The notes: a model not told the origin generated them from the sequence alone. Counted from the first letter of the stretch, positions 1 to 7,224 are shown. The stretch: 8,573 bases of DNA from an uncultured Caulobacteraceae bacterium (GCA_937967425.1 CALBST010000226.1:1-8573), one strand, 5' to 3'. Translations and numbers: made by a program.

Positions 1-2045
1 ATGGCCTCGCCGCGGGGGGACTTAAGGTCCGGGTCTCGTTCGACGGCCAGCCGCGCTTCCTTATCCGCCGCGCCTAGCATATCCGCGTGAGCGTCCGGAC
101 TCACGAGCCGGAACGGCGGCAGCCCTGATTGCTGCGTGCCCAGCACGTCACCGGCGCCACGGAGCTTGAAATCGATTTCGGCAATAGCGAAGCCGTCTTC
201 GTTGCGCCGGATCGCGTCGAGCCGGGTCTTGGCGCTTTCGCCGAGCGGCGGCTTCCAGAGCAGCACGCATGAGCCTTGCTTGTCGCCGCGGCCAACGCGG
301 CCGCGAAGCTGGTGAAGCTGCGCCAAACCGAAGCGCTCAGCTTGCTCGATCACCATGATCGTCGCCTCCGGCACGTTGACGCCGACTTCGATGACGGTTG
401 TAGCGACCATCAGGAACGACTCGCCGGAGCGAAAGCGATCCATCGCCGCTTCGCGCGCCGCGCCGCTCATTTTCCCGTGCACGATCTCGACGCCCTTGCC
501 GAAATACGCCTGTAACGCTGCGTGCCGATCGAGCACCGCTGGGAGATCCACCGCTTCGCTTTCTTCGATGAGGGGACACACCCAATACGCACGCTCGCCG
601 CGTTTGGCGGCGTCGCCGATGCCCGCGATCACTTCATCAATCCGCGATGTCGGCATCGTGGCCGTCCTGATCGGCTGGCGTCCTGGCGGCTTCTCATCGA
701 GCACAGAGAGGTCCATGTCGCCATGAATGGAAAGCGCCAATGTCCGCGGAATGGGCGTGGCGCTCATCACCAGCACGTGCGGCGCAAAGCCTTTGGCCAC
801 CATGCGCATGCGATCTGACACGCCAAAACGGTGCTGTTCGTCGATGACGATGAGGCCGAGGTCGTGGAATGTCACCTCGTCTTGAAACAATGCGTGCGTG
901 CCAATCACGACGTGAATGTCGCCGGAGGCGAGGCGTTCAAGGATCAGCTTCCGCTCCTTGGCCTTATCGCGCCCGGTCAGCACGGCCATCTTGATGCCAG
1001 CCGCGTCCAGCAGGGGCTCAAGCGTTGCCCCGTGCTGACGCGCGAGCAGATCGGTGGGCGCCATCATGGCGCTCTGCAGGCCAGCCTCAGCCGCACGCGC
1101 CATCGCAAGCGCCGCAACCAGTGTTTTGCCGGAGCCGACATCGCCTTGCAGCAAACGGAGCATCGGCGCCGGTTCGCTCATGTCGGCGTAGATTTCGTTG
1201 ACCGAGCGTCGCTGCGCGCCGGTTGGCGCAAACGGAAGACTCGCGATGATCTTGTTGCTGAGGCTGCTGTCTCCAAGCACGGCGCGGCCCGGCTCTTTAC
1301 GTCGATGCTGACGGCGTAGGCGTAGCGCGCACTGGCGTGCGAACAGCTCGTCATATGCGAGACGCGTGCGGAACGCACTTTGTGGCAAAACGTCATCGGG
1401 CGAGGCCGGTCGATGAATATGTTCGAGCGCGGTACGGAAGTCCGGCCAATCGTGCGCCTTCACCGTCGAAGGTTCGAGCCATTCCGGCGCCTCCGGCACG
1501 GTGTCCAGCGCAGCAAGCAGCGTGCGCGCAAGCGTGCGCCCAGCCAAACCCTGCGTGAGCGGATATACCGGCTCTACCGTTGGCGGCGCCTCGCCCTTCG
1601 CCGGATCGACGACGTGATCGGGATGCAGCATCTGGCGCATCCCGTCGTACATTCTGATCTCGCCGCTGATCAGGCGCGTCTGGCCAATGGGCCACATGCG
1701 CTTCAGCATCTCCTCGTTGCCGCGGAAATAGGCGACCGTCAGAAATCCGGTCTCGTCGCGAAGCCTGATCCGATAGGGCAGGTTCTTATAGCCAGGCATG
1801 TGGCCATCGACTTCCGCTTCGATTGTGGCGATGTCACCTTCCTTGGTCTCGCCAATCGGCACGCGAAGGCGCCGGTCAATGGCCGAATTGGGCGGCAGGA
1901 AGACGAGGTCGCGCACCAATCGCCCGCCGGCGACTTTCGCGATCAAATCAATGGTGTCCTTACGAGCGCCCTTGAGGGTGCGTACGGGCGCCAGGAGCGC
2001 ATCCTGCACAGCTTTCGCGGGGGAAGGGACAGGCTCGGTCATCAT
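1..2045 (-). CDS. recG: ATP-dependent DNA helicase RecG (C-terminus cut by window edge)
   Basis: RecG is a superfamily 2 dsDNA translocase that regresses stalled replication forks and branch-migrates Holliday junctions and D-loops. The reverse strand reads open for 681 codons from ATG-ATG at 2045/2042 to the window edge. E. coli RecG has 693 residues, so only a short C-terminal tail is missing. An OB-fold wedge domain occupies roughly residues 60-160 and ends in the family-typical MLHPDHV. The motor follows: Walker A GDVGSGKT (301-308), DEQH box (402-405), SATPIPRT, and a second helicase lobe with TTVIEVGVNVPEA (from 549) and RGRVGR (581-586). The TRG region, starting DGF at 617 and containing LRGAGDVLGTQQSG, separates RecG from other SF2 helicases. 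No strong Shine-Dalgarno precedes the start, so 2045 or 2042 could be used. The gene diverges from sdhE-mfd. Mfd is the main look-alike, but the wedge domain and the absence of UvrB-like and RNAP-binding modules settle the identity. Confidence 0.97.
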   Translation of the reverse strand, partial: MMTEPVPSPAKAVQDALLAPVRTLKGARKDTIDLIAKVAGGRLVRDLVFLPPNSAIDRRLRVPIGETKEGDIATIEAEVDGHMPGYKNLPYRIRLRDETGFLTVAYFRGNEEMLKRMWPIGQTRLISGEIRMYDGMRQMLHPDHVVDPAKGEAPPTVEPVYPLTQGLAGRTLARTLLAALDTVPEAPEWLEPSTVKAHDWPDFRTALEHIHRPASPDDVLPQSAFRTRLAYDELFARQCALRLRRQHRRKEPGRAVLGDSSLSNKIIASLPFAPTGAQRRSVNEIYADMSEPAPMLRLLQGDVGSGKTLVAALAMARAAEAGLQSAMMAPTDLLARQHGATLEPLLDAAGIKMAVLTGRDKAKERKLILERLASGDIHVVIGTHALFQDEVTFHDLGLIVIDEQHRFGVSDRMRMVAKGFAPHVLVMSATPIPRTLALSIHGDMDLSVLDEKPPGRQPIRTATMPTSRIDEVIAGIGDAAKRGERAYWVCPLIEESEAVDLPAVLDRHAALQAYFGKGVEIVHGKMSGAAREAAMDRFRSGESFLMVATTVIEVGVNVPEATIMVIEQAERFGLAQLHQLRGRVGRGDKQGSCVLLWKPPLGESAKTRLDAIRRNEDGFAIAEIDFKLRGAGDVLGTQQSGLPPFRLVSPDAHADMLGAADKEARLAVERDPDLKSPRGEA

Positions 2046-2056
2046 GGGCTCTGGCA

Positions 2057-2071
2057 GCGCTGACTCAGCGC
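2057..2071. promoter_or_regulatory. 15-bp palindrome centred on a GANTC site, operator candidate
   Basis: GCGCTGACTCAGCGC is a perfect hyphenated palindrome with 7-bp arms around C2064. Its centre contains GACTC (2062-2066), a GANTC site of the kind methylated by CcrM in alphaproteobacteria. It overlaps the candidate -35 element of the sdhE-mfd promoter (2060-2065). A second perfect palindrome, CCCATATGGG (2072-2081), abuts it. In Caulobacter, methylated GANTC sites in promoters are read by GcrA; whether that holds here is inference. Confidence 0.5.
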
Positions 2072-2088
2072 CCCATATGGGTTATAGC
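2060..2088 (+). promoter_or_regulatory. Candidate sigma70-type promoter of sdhE-mfd
   Basis: CTGACT (2060-2065) and TATAGC (2083-2088), spaced by 17 bp, resemble a housekeeping promoter. It would start transcription near 2095 and leave a leader of about 30 nt before the sdhE ATG. The -35 element lies inside the GANTC palindrome. Assignment rests on motif resemblance and spacing only. Confidence 0.4.
2081..2086 (-). promoter_or_regulatory. Candidate -10 element of recG, overlapping the sdhE -10
   Basis: On the minus strand this reads TATAAC, a good -10 match about 36 bp upstream of the recG start. No clear -35 element is seen at 16-18 bp (GGCAAA at 17 bp is weak). It shares bases 2083-2086 with the forward -10, so polymerase could probably occupy only one of the two promoters at a time. 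Confidence 0.3.
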
Positions 2089-2126
2089 GCGGCCCCTTCG
2101 CGTTTTGCCTACTACTTCCAGAGCCC

Positions 2127-2393
2127 ATGGACGACCGCCGCAAGAAGCTGAAATTCCGCGCGTGGCGCCGGGGATTCCGGGAGATTGACTTGATTCTGGG
2201 CGGTTTCGCGGATCGGCATCTTGCCGATCTCGACGAAACCGGGTTGGACGCTTTCGAGGCGCTACTCGATGCCCCCGATCAGGAGGTCTACGAGTGGCTG
2301 ACAGAACAGGCGCCCGCACCGCGTGAACACGACACGCCGGTGTTGGCGTCGATTCGCGCCTTCCGTTTCGAATTGAACACCAAACCGGACTGA
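2127..2393 (+). CDS. sdhE: FAD assembly factor SdhE (succinate dehydrogenase assembly factor 2)
   Basis: SdhE is a small cytoplasmic protein that promotes covalent attachment of FAD to the flavoprotein subunit SdhA of succinate dehydrogenase (complex II). The 88-residue product has the normal family length and opens with MDDRRKKLKFRAWRRG. The hallmark RGxxE motif is R15-G16-F17-R18-E19; the glycine and glutamate fall at the same positions (16 and 19) as in E. coli SdhE. The rest fits the five-helix fold: LILGGFADRHLADL, then a conserved FEALLDAPDQEVYEWL segment at about 54-69. The start lies in the inverted-repeat leader and has no strong Shine-Dalgarno. Its stop TGA (2391-2393) shares its last base with the mfd ATG, implying one transcript and translational coupling. 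Placement between recG and mfd is familiar in alphaproteobacteria; no Sdh subunit genes are in the window, so SdhE acts in trans on a product encoded elsewhere. Confidence 0.93.
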   Translation: MDDRRKKLKFRAWRRGFREIDLILGGFADRHLADLDETGLDAFEALLDAPDQEVYEWLTEQAPAPREHDTPVLASIRAFRFELNTKPD

Positions 2394-5300
2394 TGAAAGA
2401 TCCAGCCCTTCCACAAAGACTGATCGAAACGCTGGCGAAGTCGAAGGACGCGCTGGTTGTGTCTGGCGCGCCTGAGGGCGTGGATGCCGCCGGCTTGGCT
2501 GAGGCGGCGCGGCTGCGCGGCGGTGTGACGTTGTTTGTGGCGCGCGACGAGACGCGGGCAGTTCAATTTGAAGCAGCTGCGAAGTTTTTCGTACCAGAAC
2601 TCGAAACGCTGCGTCTGCCCGCGTGGGACACGCTGCCGTACGATCGCATCTCGCCAGCCGCTGCGGTGGCGGCTCAACGTTGTGCAGCGCTGACGCAACT
2701 GGCGCGGCGCGCCGACAAGGATGCCCCATTGCTGGTGGTCGCGACAGCGTCCGCCGTGGCGCAACGCGTGCCGCCGCGCCAACGGCTGGCGCAGGGATCG
2801 TTTGCCGCCAGCGCCGGCGATGAAACCTCGATGGAACAGCTCGAGGGCTATCTCGTCGTCAACGGGTACAATCGCGCCTCAACCGTGCGTGCGCCCGGCG
2901 AGTTTGCGGTCCGCGGTGGTCTGATCGATGTGTTCCCACCGGGCGCGGCCGAGCCGTTCCGTTTCGATTTCTTTGGCGACACGCTCGAGACGATCCGCAG
3001 CTTCGATCCCGAAACGCAGATCTCCAAGACCAAGTTCAAAACGGCATTGCTGACGCCCGTCAGCGAAGTGCTGCTAGACGAACTCACTGTGCTGCAGTTC
3101 CGACGGCGTTTCACCCAAGCGTTCGGCGCGGTGAGCGATCCGCTCTACGATAGCGTTAGCGCGCGCATCCGCCGCCAAGGCGTCGAGCAATTCCTGCCAT
3201 TCTTCTATGAGCGGCTCGAGACAGTGTTCGACTACGCCGGTGACGCCGCAATGGTCGCGTTCGATGCGCTTGCGGAGGACGCAATCAAGGAACGCGTAGA
3301 GACCGCGCGTGACCACTATGAATCCCGCAAGACCGCACCCATCCCACGCGGTGGCGCACCTTTCCGGGCGCCGGAGCCCGGACTCCTGTACCTCGATCAG
3401 GAGGCGCTTATCGCGGCGCTCGGTGGACGCGCTGTCCGCCGGTTCACGCATTTCGATACGGACGCGAAGAAGCAGCTTGATCTTGGCGCGCGGCCCGGCC
3501 GTGATTTCGCGCCGGAGCGCAACACGGCGGACGTCAATGTGTTTGAGGTGGCGGCCAAGCACATCGAAGCGCTGACCAAGACCAAGAAGCGCGTTGTCAT
3601 CGCAGCGTGGTCCGATGGTTCGGCGGAGCGTCTGGCAGGCGTTTTGAGCGATCACGGCGTCGAAGCGGTCGTCCGCAGTGAGTCCTGGCGGCACACGGCG
3701 GCTTTACCACGCGGGGCGCATGCGCTTGCCGTGCTGCCGATCGAGCACGGCTTCGAGACCGAGCACTTTGCGCTGCTGGCGGAGCAAGACATTCTCGGTG
3801 ACCGCCTCGCCCGCCCGCGCAAGCGCCGCAAAGCCTCGAGCGTGATCGCTGAGGCCGCGGCGATGAGCCAAGGCGATCTCATTGTGCACCAGGATCACGG
3901 CGTTGGGCGTTACGAGGGCTTGAAAACACTCGATGTGGCGGGCGCGCCGCATGACTGTCTCGATCTGACGTACCACGGCGGCGACAAGCTTTATCTGCCA
4001 GTCGAGAATATCGAACTCGTATCGCGGTACGGCGCGGAAGACGCCGAAGCACAGCTCGACAAGCTTGGTGGCGTAGCTTGGCAGAGCCGCAAAGCCCGCG
4101 CCAAACAACGTTTGCGCGATATGGCCGAGGAGCTGTTGCGGATCGCGGCGCTACGCGCCACGCGCGTGGCTGAGCCCGTGGCCCCGCCCGAGGGCCTGTG
4201 GGACGAGTTCTGCGCGCGCTTCCCGTATGAGGAAACCGACGATCAATTGGCTGCGATCGATGACGTCGTTGGCGATCTGGCGGCGGGGCGTCCGATGGAT
4301 CGCCTCATCTGCGGTGATGTGGGTTTTGGGAAAACTGAAGTCGCGTTGCGCGCGGCGTTCCTCGTGGCCATGACTGGAAAACAAGTCGCGGTCGTGGCGC
4401 CGACAACGCTGCTTTGCCGGCAGCACTTCCGCACTTTTTCTGAGCGCTTTCGCGGTTTGCCGGTGCGCGTGCGCCAGCTTTCGCGGTTGGTGACGGCGAA
4501 AGAAGCGAGCGAAACCAAGGCGGCGGTGGCCGAAGGCGCGATCGAAATCGTCGTCGGCACGCATGCGTTGCTCTCGAAGACGATGAAGTTTCGCGATCTC
4601 GGCTTGATGATCATCGACGAGGAGCAGCACTTTGGCGTGAAGCACAAAGAGCGGTTGAAGGATCTCCGCGCCGAAGTACATGCGCTGACCCTCTCCGCCA
4701 CGCCGATCCCGCGCACACTGCAGCTGGCGTTGGCCGGCGTGCGCGAGATGAGCCTGATCACAACGCCGCCGGTCGACCGCATGGCTGTGCGCACCTATGT
4801 CACCGCGTTCGACGCCGTCACCGTCCGCGAGGCGCTATTGCGGGAAAAATACCGCGGCGGACAGAGCTTTTTCGTGGCCCCGCGAATTTCCGACTTGGAC
4901 GAGATCGCCGATTTCCTGCGCCGTACCGTGCCGGAAGTTACATTTGCAGTCGCACACGGGCAAATGGCGTCCGGTGCTCTCGATGAGATTATGACGAACT
5001 TCTACGACGGCGCGTTCGATATCTTGGTATCAACGTCGATCGTCGAATCCGGCCTGGACATCCCGCGCGCCAATACCCTCGTTGTGTTTCGCGCCGATAT
5101 GTTCGGCCTGGCGCAGCTCTATCAATTGCGTGGCCGCGTGGGGCGCTCAAAGCTCCGCGCTTATGCTTACTTGACGACGGCGGCCGAGCAAGCGCTTACG
5201 GTGAGTGCCGAAAAGCGGCTGAAGATTCTTTCTTCGCTCGACAATCTCGGCGCCGGTTTCACCCTAGCGAGCCACGATCTCGACATGCGCGGTGGCGGCA

Positions 5301-5884
5301 ATTTGCTCGGAGAAGAACAATCCGGCCATATCCGCGAAGTCGGTGTCGAGCTCTATCAATCCATGCTTGAAGAGGCGGTGGCGTCTTTGCGCGACGGCAC
5401 GGACGAGGTGGTCAGCGAAAAGTCCTGGTCGCCGCAGATCAACGTGGGCGCTTCAGTGTTGATTCCGGAGGATTACGTCGCCGATCTCACCGTTCGCTTG
5501 GCGCTTTATCGGCGCTTGGCCGATCTGGAGTCGGATAGCGAGCGCGAGGCGTTTGCTGCTGAACTCATCGATCGCTTTGGCCCTTTGCCGCCGGAAGCGG
5601 ATCAGCTCATCGCGGTCGCGTCACTGAAGGCGCTCTGCCGCCGTTGCCAAATCGCCAAACTCGATGCCGGCCCCAAAGGCGCGGTGCTCACGTTCCGCGA
5701 AACAGGCTTCCCCGACCCGCTCGCGCTCGTTCGCTTTATCACCGAGCGTCCGGACGATTACAAAATGCGGCCGGACGGGAAATTGGTCGTCCAAGGCGGC
5801 TGGCCGGAGCCGACGCAGCGCCTCAAGGCGCTTCGGGCGGTGCTTGAGGCCATGTCGAGATTGGCCACGCGGAAGGCGGCGTAA
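2393..5884 (+). CDS. mfd: Transcription-repair coupling factor Mfd
   Basis: Mfd binds RNA polymerase stalled at DNA lesions, pushes it off by translocating on dsDNA, and recruits UvrA for nucleotide excision repair. The 1163 residues match the family (E. coli 1148). The N-terminal UvrB-like module has LPAWDTLPYDRISP (75-88) and GEFAVRGGLIDVFPPG (169-184); its P-loop position (about 22-33) lacks GKT/S, as expected for this non-ATPase module. R174, R190 and F194 align by spacing with the E. coli residues contacting UvrA. The RNAP-interaction domain begins near 495 with VHQDHGVGRYEGL. The RecG-like motor has Walker A GDVGFGKT (641-648), DEEQH (742-746), SATPIPRTL and RGRVGR (913-918), followed by a TRG region with DLDMRGGG (962-969). 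A C-terminal TRCF domain starts near 1016. All motor residues are intact. The ATG overlaps the sdhE stop by one base (TGATG), with no independent strong ribosome site, so translation probably depends on sdhE. It ends 33 bp from the convergent PopA-like gene. Confidence 0.98.
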   Translation: MKDPALPQRLIETLAKSKDALVVSGAPEGVDAAGLAEAARLRGGVTLFVARDETRAVQFEAAAKFFVPELETLRLPAWDTLPYDRISPAAAVAAQRCAALTQLARRADKDAPLLVVATASAVAQRVPPRQRLAQGSFAASAGDETSMEQLEGYLVVNGYNRASTVRAPGEFAVRGGLIDVFPPGAAEPFRFDFFGDTLETIRSFDPETQISKTKFKTALLTPVSEVLLDELTVLQFRRRFTQAFGAVSDPLYDSVSARIRRQGVEQFLPFFYERLETVFDYAGDAAMVAFDALAEDAIKERVETARDHYESRKTAPIPRGGAPFRAPEPGLLYLDQEALIAALGGRAVRRFTHFDTDAKKQLDLGARPGRDFAPERNTADVNVFEVAAKHIEALTKTKKRVVIAAWSDGSAERLAGVLSDHGVEAVVRSESWRHTAALPRGAHALAVLPIEHGFETEHFALLAEQDILGDRLARPRKRRKASSVIAEAAAMSQGDLIVHQDHGVGRYEGLKTLDVAGAPHDCLDLTYHGGDKLYLPVENIELVSRYGAEDAEAQLDKLGGVAWQSRKARAKQRLRDMAEELLRIAALRATRVAEPVAPPEGLWDEFCARFPYEETDDQLAAIDDVVGDLAAGRPMDRLICGDVGFGKTEVALRAAFLVAMTGKQVAVVAPTTLLCRQHFRTFSERFRGLPVRVRQLSRLVTAKEASETKAAVAEGAIEIVVGTHALLSKTMKFRDLGLMIIDEEQHFGVKHKERLKDLRAEVHALTLSATPIPRTLQLALAGVREMSLITTPPVDRMAVRTYVTAFDAVTVREALLREKYRGGQSFFVAPRISDLDEIADFLRRTVPEVTFAVAHGQMASGALDEIMTNFYDGAFDILVSTSIVESGLDIPRANTLVVFRADMFGLAQLYQLRGRVGRSKLRAYAYLTTAAEQALTVSAEKRLKILSSLDNLGAGFTLASHDLDMRGGGNLLGEEQSGHIREVGVELYQSMLEEAVASLRDGTDEVVSEKSWSPQINVGASVLIPEDYVADLTVRLALYRRLADLESDSEREAFAAELIDRFGPLPPEADQLIAVASLKALCRRCQIAKLDAGPKGAVLTFRETGFPDPLALVRFITERPDDYKMRPDGKLVVQGGWPEPTQRLKALRAVLEAMSRLATRKAA

Positions 5885-5917
5885 ACCCGCACAATATTGG
5901 CCGTGCGTTGGCGCGCC

Positions 5918-7192
5918 CTAGGCCGAGATACTATCGACCTCAACGTCGATCGCCCGAAGCGCACGCGCGAGCATGGCCGCACCGCTTTCACCAGGTTGTA
6001 GCTCGACGACGCTTTGTTCGAACACGAGTGGGCCGGCGCCATCCTCGCCTGATGCGAACGCGGTGCACTCCGCCACCGAAGCGATCCGCTCAGCCGTGCG
6101 CTTTGCGTTCTTCAGGCGCGCGGCGGGCAGGGCGAGCGCGATCAAGTCGGTCCCCAAAGTCACGCCGCTGTCGGCGTCACGCATCAGACGGGCGGCAAGC
6201 GAAGCGATTTCCGAAAAGCCCTTGCGCCAGACTTCCGGACCGGGTTCACGCGCGCCGATGGCGGGTGTGACACGCAGAACCACTATGCTCATCGGCCGGC
6301 CACTGGCGTGATGATCCGCCGCCAGCCGCGCCAGATGCGCATCGAAGGGCGCGCGCTGCCAGAGCCCCGTTCGGGCTTCGCCCATGAGATCGCGCAGCGC
6401 ACGCATATCATGTTCGGCGGCTCGGCGGCGGCGTTCGCGGCGTACTGCTTCAAACAACCAACCCATGCTGGCGTCACTCGGCGTGATCGCCGTGCAAACC
6501 GCCGAGGCGCCTCGATCGATGGCCGAGGCGGCGGTCGCCGTGTCGCCAGGTTTGGTCAGCACCAAGGTTGGCAAGTGGTAGAGCGTGGCGTTGCGGCGAA
6601 GCGCCGAGCAGAGCGAGAGCGCCGTGCTGGGATCGTGGGCGCCATTCAGCACAACCGCATCGAATGGTTCGTCATGAAGGTGATCGAAGCCGGTGTAAGA
6701 TGTGAACGCTGCGGCGACCAATCCGTTATGGCCGGCAAGTGTTCGCTCAAGCGCCAGGAACGCTGAGCTGGGAGCGCCGATATAAAGCGCCTTCAAGTTG
6801 CGCGGTTTGCGTGGCATTGGTGCGGCGATGCCAAGCGTCGCGGCGGTCGCCAGGCGGCGCGCACGTTCCTCCTCGGCGATCGCAACGCGCGTCCACGCGT
6901 CCATCTGCGCGGCCAGGAGCCGTCGTGGTGCGTTGAGGGCAAGCGCGCCGGACCCGTGCGCCAGGCCCAGCGCCGGCGGTTCTTCAATGCGGCCCGCTAT
7001 CAGAGTTGAGAGAAGGGCGGCGTCGCCGGCGGGCGGCGCCACACTATCGTCAGCCAGGATGCGGATGTCTTCGCCGTCTGGGGCGTCACGGAAGGGTCCG
7101 GCGAGAGCGGTAGCGGTGATGCCGGCGTCAGCGAGCAACGCCTGAGCGTCACGCGCGACACGCGCGTCGGCGGCTCTCACCACAATCCGCAA
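5918..7192 (-). CDS. PopA-like c-di-GMP effector: degenerate receiver regions plus inactive GGDEF with intact I-site
   Basis: This 424-residue protein has the layout of PleD/PopA. Residues 1-100 form a short, poorly conserved receiver-like region. A charged linker with AEEERARR (106-113) leads to a second receiver-like domain (about 133-250). There FDAVVLN puts N183 where the phosphorylated aspartate belongs, and the conserved lysine near 235 is absent. A GGDEF-fold domain (about 270-420) starts TGLWQRAPFDAHL and has AERI at 367-370. The GGDEF signature is replaced by GTDLI (347-351), and the usual DxDxFK and GHxxGD motifs are missing, so diguanylate cyclase activity is very unlikely. The allosteric I-site RxxD is kept as R338-D-A-D341, exactly five residues before the signature. 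An I-site without an active site is the state of Caulobacter PopA, which binds c-di-GMP and helps deliver CtrA to ClpXP at the pole. The role here is inferred; another degenerate PleD paralogue is possible. Translation starts at TTG, supported by GGAG 8 nt upstream. Confidence 0.72.
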   Translation of the reverse strand: MRIVVRAADARVARDAQALLADAGITATALAGPFRDAPDGEDIRILADDSVAPPAGDAALLSTLIAGRIEEPPALGLAHGSGALALNAPRRLLAAQMDAWTRVAIAEEERARRLATAATLGIAAPMPRKPRNLKALYIGAPSSAFLALERTLAGHNGLVAAAFTSYTGFDHLHDEPFDAVVLNGAHDPSTALSLCSALRRNATLYHLPTLVLTKPGDTATAASAIDRGASAVCTAITPSDASMGWLFEAVRRERRRRAAEHDMRALRDLMGEARTGLWQRAPFDAHLARLAADHHASGRPMSIVVLRVTPAIGAREPGPEVWRKGFSEIASLAARLMRDADSGVTLGTDLIALALPAARLKNAKRTAERIASVAECTAFASGEDGAGPLVFEQSVVELQPGESGAAMLARALRAIDVEVDSISA

Positions 7193-7204
7193 GGTTAACG
7201 CTCC
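7193..7204 (-). promoter_or_regulatory. Shine-Dalgarno that supports the TTG start of the PopA-like gene
   Basis: On the minus strand GGAG (7204-7201) is followed by the 8-nt spacer CGTTAACC and then TTG (7192-7190). Later in-frame GTG codons (7183 and 7180) would sit 17 and 20 nt from this GGAG, too far for good initiation. No closer in-frame ATG exists, so TTG is the best start. The spacer contains TTAACC, which resembles a CtrA half-site but stands alone. Confidence 0.65.
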
Positions 7205-7210
7205 GGCGCC

Positions 7211-7224
7211 CCGCGACGTCGCGG
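7211..7224. repeat. 14-bp perfect palindrome in the second divergent control region
   Basis: CCGCGACGTCGCGG is a perfect palindrome, followed directly by the 6-bp palindrome TTCGAA (7225-7230). It lies between the candidate -10 and the Shine-Dalgarno of the PopA-like gene, so it would be in the 5' leader. There it could form a CCGCG/CGCGG hairpin with an ACGT loop, or it could serve as an operator. GC-rich palindromes arise by chance more readily in this base composition. Confidence 0.45.

Larger units (their letters stand above)
2043..2129. repeat. 12-bp perfect inverted repeat spanning both divergent start codons
   Basis: CATGGGCTCTGG at 2043-2054 and its exact reverse complement CCAGAGCCCATG at 2118-2129 enclose 63 bp. 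Read in the direction of each gene, both recG and sdhE are therefore preceded by the same nine bases, CCAGAGCCC, directly before ATG. This leader has only a weak AGAG as a possible ribosome-binding element. A transcript starting between the arms would contain one arm only, so a hairpin joining both arms is not expected in the normal mRNAs. It may be a shared translation-initiation context or half-sites of a DNA-binding protein; the function is unknown. Confidence 0.7.

Noticed and set aside
831..2063. Long plus-strand open frames (831-1319, 162 aa; 1380-2063, 227 aa).
   Set aside because: They lie antisense to recG, whose minus-strand reading has every helicase motif in order. The forward translations are arginine- and histidine-rich, low-complexity and lack any recognisable domain.
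2046..2126. SOS (LexA) box in the recG/sdhE region.
   Set aside because: No GTTC-N7-GTTC or GAAC-N7-GAAC, the alphaproteobacterial LexA motif, is present in this gap or in 7193-7289.
2262..2782. Minus-strand frames across the sdhE/mfd junction (155 and 164 aa).
   Set aside because: They overlap two well-supported genes and their translations are compositionally biased with no family resemblance.
3074..4794. Minus-strand open frames inside mfd (e.g. 3074-3694, 4151-4681, 4243-4794).
   Set aside because: They are shadows of high-GC coding sequence; mfd is complete and conserved throughout, and these frames show no motifs or ribosome sites.
5888..5907. Intrinsic terminator after mfd.
   Set aside because: The stem is only 5 bp with a 10-nt loop and no following T tract.
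6308..6766. Plus-strand frame of 152 aa within the PopA-like gene.
   Set aside because: Antisense to a 424-residue frame with clear REC-like/GGDEF-like architecture; the forward product is arginine-rich with no domain.
7193..7200. TTAACC as a CtrA-binding site upstream of the PopA-like gene.
   Set aside because: CtrA sites need TTAA-N7-TTAA or a well-placed half-site; only one half-site is present and it falls between Shine-Dalgarno and start codon.
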